Source: Aporhodopirellula aestuarii | GTDB taxonomy: Bacteria > Planctomycetota > Planctomycetia > Pirellulales > Pirellulaceae | Reading direction: 5' to 3' | Assembly (NCBI RefSeq): GCF_023701485.1 | Contig: NZ_JAMQBK010000021.1 | Span: 62,001 to 126,000, forward strand | Length of the DNA: 64,000 nt | Shown here: positions 62,550 through 64,000 of the stretch, one piece after another | Layout of the letters: the number at the start of each line of letters is the position of its first letter | Numbering within the stretch: the first letter of the stretch is position 1 | Notes under the pieces: model-generated | Databases searched by the model: none | The model's input: only the letters and a program-made list of their open reading frames with translations | What the model was told of the DNA's origin: nothing | Position numbers and translations under genes: made by a program

Positions 62550-62787
62550 AGCCTGCCACGACGGCTCCGTGTTGAAAGTAGGGTTGATCTTGAATTTCAG
62601 CTTTCGCCCTGAACTCAGGAAGAGCGAGAGAGGCGAGCGTTGACGTGATCTTCTCGACCAGTCTCAATACCTTGCCCGAGGATCGACATGCGTCCAATAG
62701 GTGTTTTTGAATTTTTTTGCAGGTGCCAGGACCGCGGTGAGCTGATTCATCTATCGATGTGTCATCGCCCGCGTCACGAACATCCAT
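62428..62787 (-). CDS. Hypothetical protein, perhaps the first half of a broken gene
   Basis: This is a 119-residue frame with a helical segment (CKKIQKHLLDACRSSGKVLR, then LVEKITSTLASLALPEFRAK). It is followed in the next frame by the protein ending at 62073. The residues after CETYLLSEDNN look less natural, which fits a frameshift near 62520. No family is recognised. Confidence 0.3.
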   Translation of the reverse strand: MDVRDAGDDTSIDESAHRGPGTCKKIQKHLLDACRSSGKVLRLVEKITSTLASLALPEFRAKAEIQDQPYFQHGAVVAGCETYLLSEDNNAFATPTTYIDQGDPVSTRGKANPWTIVRM

Positions 62788-63321
62788 TGCGACGCCCGAC
62801 TTGATCTCATGTCGATCACCAGACCTCTTGGCGGATGACCGGCATCAAAATTAATCAGTGCGTGATAGCTCGCCGCGACGCCTTATGCATGGGAGTCGTC
62901 CTGCGAAGCTCTGGGAGCTAATAGGAGTCGCCGATGTGGGATAATCGTGGCTTCGAATGGGATGCAGCCGGCAACGGATTTGCGATGTGGCAGCAGTCCT
63001 CCGAGCTTCTCAACCAATTCACTGGCTTGGCGGAGTTAGTAACTGGGGTGACTCGACTCCGAATGGCTCATTGATCTCATTGAGCAGGAGGAACGTTCGC
63101 TTTGCACGCGATCTTGTGGGACGGTTGGAGTTGGGCATCGGTGATGTTCGCATTCTCGATCGCGAGGCATTCCGTTGCCATGGGGTCGCAGGACGTTTGG
63201 CGTATCTGTCACTGGGCTCCATGCCTGCCGACCATTGCCTTTCCGTCGGCATCGACACCTTTTTGGCATTTCTTTTTTTTCGGCAAGATGAGTGAGTCAT
63301 CGTGGTTAATCCACACAGAGG
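62788..63321. other. Gap before the second structured element
   Basis: This 534-base stretch has overlapping short frames on both strands (for example 62957-63295, plus) without ribosome binding sites or motifs. I see nothing I can support as a gene. Confidence 0.3.
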
Positions 63322-63381
63322 GACGGCGGCTAAATTCTGCTCGACGGCTTCGAGCGAATTACGGTGACACGTGCCGCCGTC
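63322..63381 (+). ncRNA. Structured leader element, copy 2
   Basis: GACGGCGGC (63322-63330) pairs with GCCGCCGTC (63373-63381). Inside are CTAAATTCT, a perfect hairpin GCTCGA/TCGAGC with AATTC/GAATT extension, and CGGTGACACGTGCCGCC. Compared with copy 1 the outer stem differs in sequence but keeps pairing, which favours a conserved structure. It lies 29 bases before a small gene. Confidence 0.55.
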
Positions 63382-63410
63382 GCCACACGTTTACGAACAA
63401 CTCAAAGAAA

Positions 63411-63611
63411 TTGACTACGAACTTGACCGCATTTCAGTGGGAACTGATCTTGTTTACCCTGCGCGGAGGCGACTCACCCGCTGACACCGGTGGACAACAC
63501 CTAAAGCTCGACAAAGACGATATCGAGTACCTGTCGGACGGGCTGCGCGACTGTAACTTGCTTCACGCCGTTCAGATCGCCACAGAGGTAGGTCGTGGGA
63601 AGATGAGATGA
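63411..63611 (+). CDS. Small protein of tandem pair, first copy
   Basis: This is a protein of about 66 residues. From TTG 63411 it reads LTTNLTAFQWELILFTLRGG, then SPADTGGQHLKLDKDDIEYL, and its homology with the next gene begins at once. The start is uncertain: no ATG lies close and the frame is open further upstream through the structured element. Its stop overlaps the next ATG (ATGA), so the pair is co-translated. Function is unknown. Confidence 0.5.
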   Translation: MTTNLTAFQWELILFTLRGGDSPADTGGQHLKLDKDDIEYLSDGLRDCNLLHAVQIATEVGRGKMR

Positions 63612-63856
63612 AAACGACTACCAGGTTGACCACGTATCAGTGGGAGCAGCTTTTGTTTACCCTATGCGGAGAAGACGCGTCCGTAGACACCGGTGGTCAA
63701 CCGCTTGAACTCGATAGTAAAGACATCGAGAACCTCGTGGAGGAGTTGCACGCGTGTAACTTGCTTCACCGTGTTGGTCGCCACACTAGGCAGAGGGAAG
63801 CATGCCAGTGGATCAGGCAAGCTGCCACAGAAACACCTCCTCATGGACCTAATTGA
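63608..63856 (+). CDS. Small protein of tandem pair, second copy
   Basis: This is an 82-residue protein (LTTYQWEQLLFTLCGEDASV, then DTGGQPLELDSKDIENLVEE and ACNLLH) homologous along about 55 residues to the gene before it. The C-terminal 25 residues are unique. The ATG overlaps the preceding stop. Tandem duplication is evident. No known domain or catalytic motif is seen. Confidence 0.6.
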   Translation: MKTTTRLTTYQWEQLLFTLCGEDASVDTGGQPLELDSKDIENLVEELHACNLLHRVGRHTRQREACQWIRQAATETPPHGPN

Positions 63857-64000
63857 TCTTGCGTCTCTGTCGAATCACGAATACTTTGTGCCGAGGAACG
63901 TCCCTCGGCAACTTTCGTCGCTGCTGCCCGAGACGAATCGTCGATTAGATTGAGGTTGTACGAAGTATTGGGAGCGATGTCCCAGTTGCGATTTCCTCGG
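63857..64000. other. Terminal stretch with hairpin
   Basis: TGCCGAGG (63889-63896) and CCTCGGCA (63903-63910) form an eight-base stem with a six-base loop. No T run follows. No gene is visible before the window ends. Confidence 0.35.

Larger units (their letters stand above)
47552..64000 (+). mobile_element. Integrative element at tRNA-Val, right end outside the window
   Basis: The element starts at tRNA-Val and contains an integrase, a DUF1580 protein, a Rep-like protein, a primase and two cassettes of ParB-like, HTH and YVG proteins. Gene density is low, with several gaps of 0.6-1.9 kb, in contrast to the packed chromosome to the left. A 16-base palindrome occurs four times here and was not seen elsewhere in the window. 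No repeat of the tRNA 3' end was found, so the right boundary is beyond 64000. Confidence 0.7.

Noticed and set aside
62957-63295. 112-codon plus-strand frame
   Set aside because: A minus-strand frame of similar length covers it, and neither has a start signal or recognisable segment.

Overview
The window looks like chromosomal DNA of a planctomycete, most likely a Rhodopirellula-like member of the Pirellulaceae. The evidence is the set of lineage-typical families: a DUF1549/DUF1553 cytochrome-type protein paired with a DUF1501 protein, a DUF1559 prepilin-like protein, Gfo/Idh/MocA oxidoreductases with twin-arginine leaders, SHD1-domain and Cys-rich exported proteins, an ECF sigma factor with a membrane-anchored C-terminal extension, a FecR-type anti-sigma protein, futalosine hydrolase, and a DUF1580 protein beside the integrase. 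All assignments come from reading the sequence; no database search was run.

Left part (1-35.8 kb), core chromosome. A translationally coupled FAD-oxidoreductase/HAD pair is followed by two envelope proteins of unknown role, a Cys-rich exported protein, an oxidoreductase and the anchored ECF sigma factor. Next come the EF-hand/PSD1/DUF1501 cluster with a divergent PQQ-propeller protein, and a catabolic cluster (DHDPS-like, Gfo/Idh/MocA, TIM-barrel isomerase) divergent from its probable AraC regulator. A second Cys-rich protein, a phosphate-type porin, an adenylate-kinase-like protein with futalosine hydrolase, a large MscS channel with cardiolipin synthase, an ECF sigma/FecR pair, and a DUF1559 protein with a small lipoprotein complete this part.

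Middle part (35.8-47.5 kb). An array of long imperfect palindromes (period about 180 bp) surrounds a GxxExxY-family gene. It is followed by tRNA-Arg(CCG), lysS, a heme-binding-type sensor kinase, a Pro/Glu-rich SHD1 protein with eight DDLFG motifs, a dense cluster of intergenic palindromes, a YpdA-like reductase and infC.

Right part (47.55 kb to the window end). A tyrosine integrase follows tRNA-Val(GAC) and opens an integrative element whose far end is not in the window. It encodes a DUF1580 excisionase-like protein, a probable HUH-type Rep with a partner gene, a zinc-ribbon/Toprim primase, and two copies of a three-gene cassette: ParB-like protein, HTH protein and a 'YVG' protein. The first cassette is decayed by a frameshift and an in-frame fusion; the second is intact. 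Scattered in non-coding gaps only within this element are four copies of the perfect 16-bp palindrome CGAGGATCGATCCTCG. Two copies of a ~60-nt stem-closed structured element precede the intact ParB-like gene and a tandem pair of small paralogous genes. These cassettes, sites and structured elements are the best candidates here for an undescribed maintenance or regulatory system; its function is inference.
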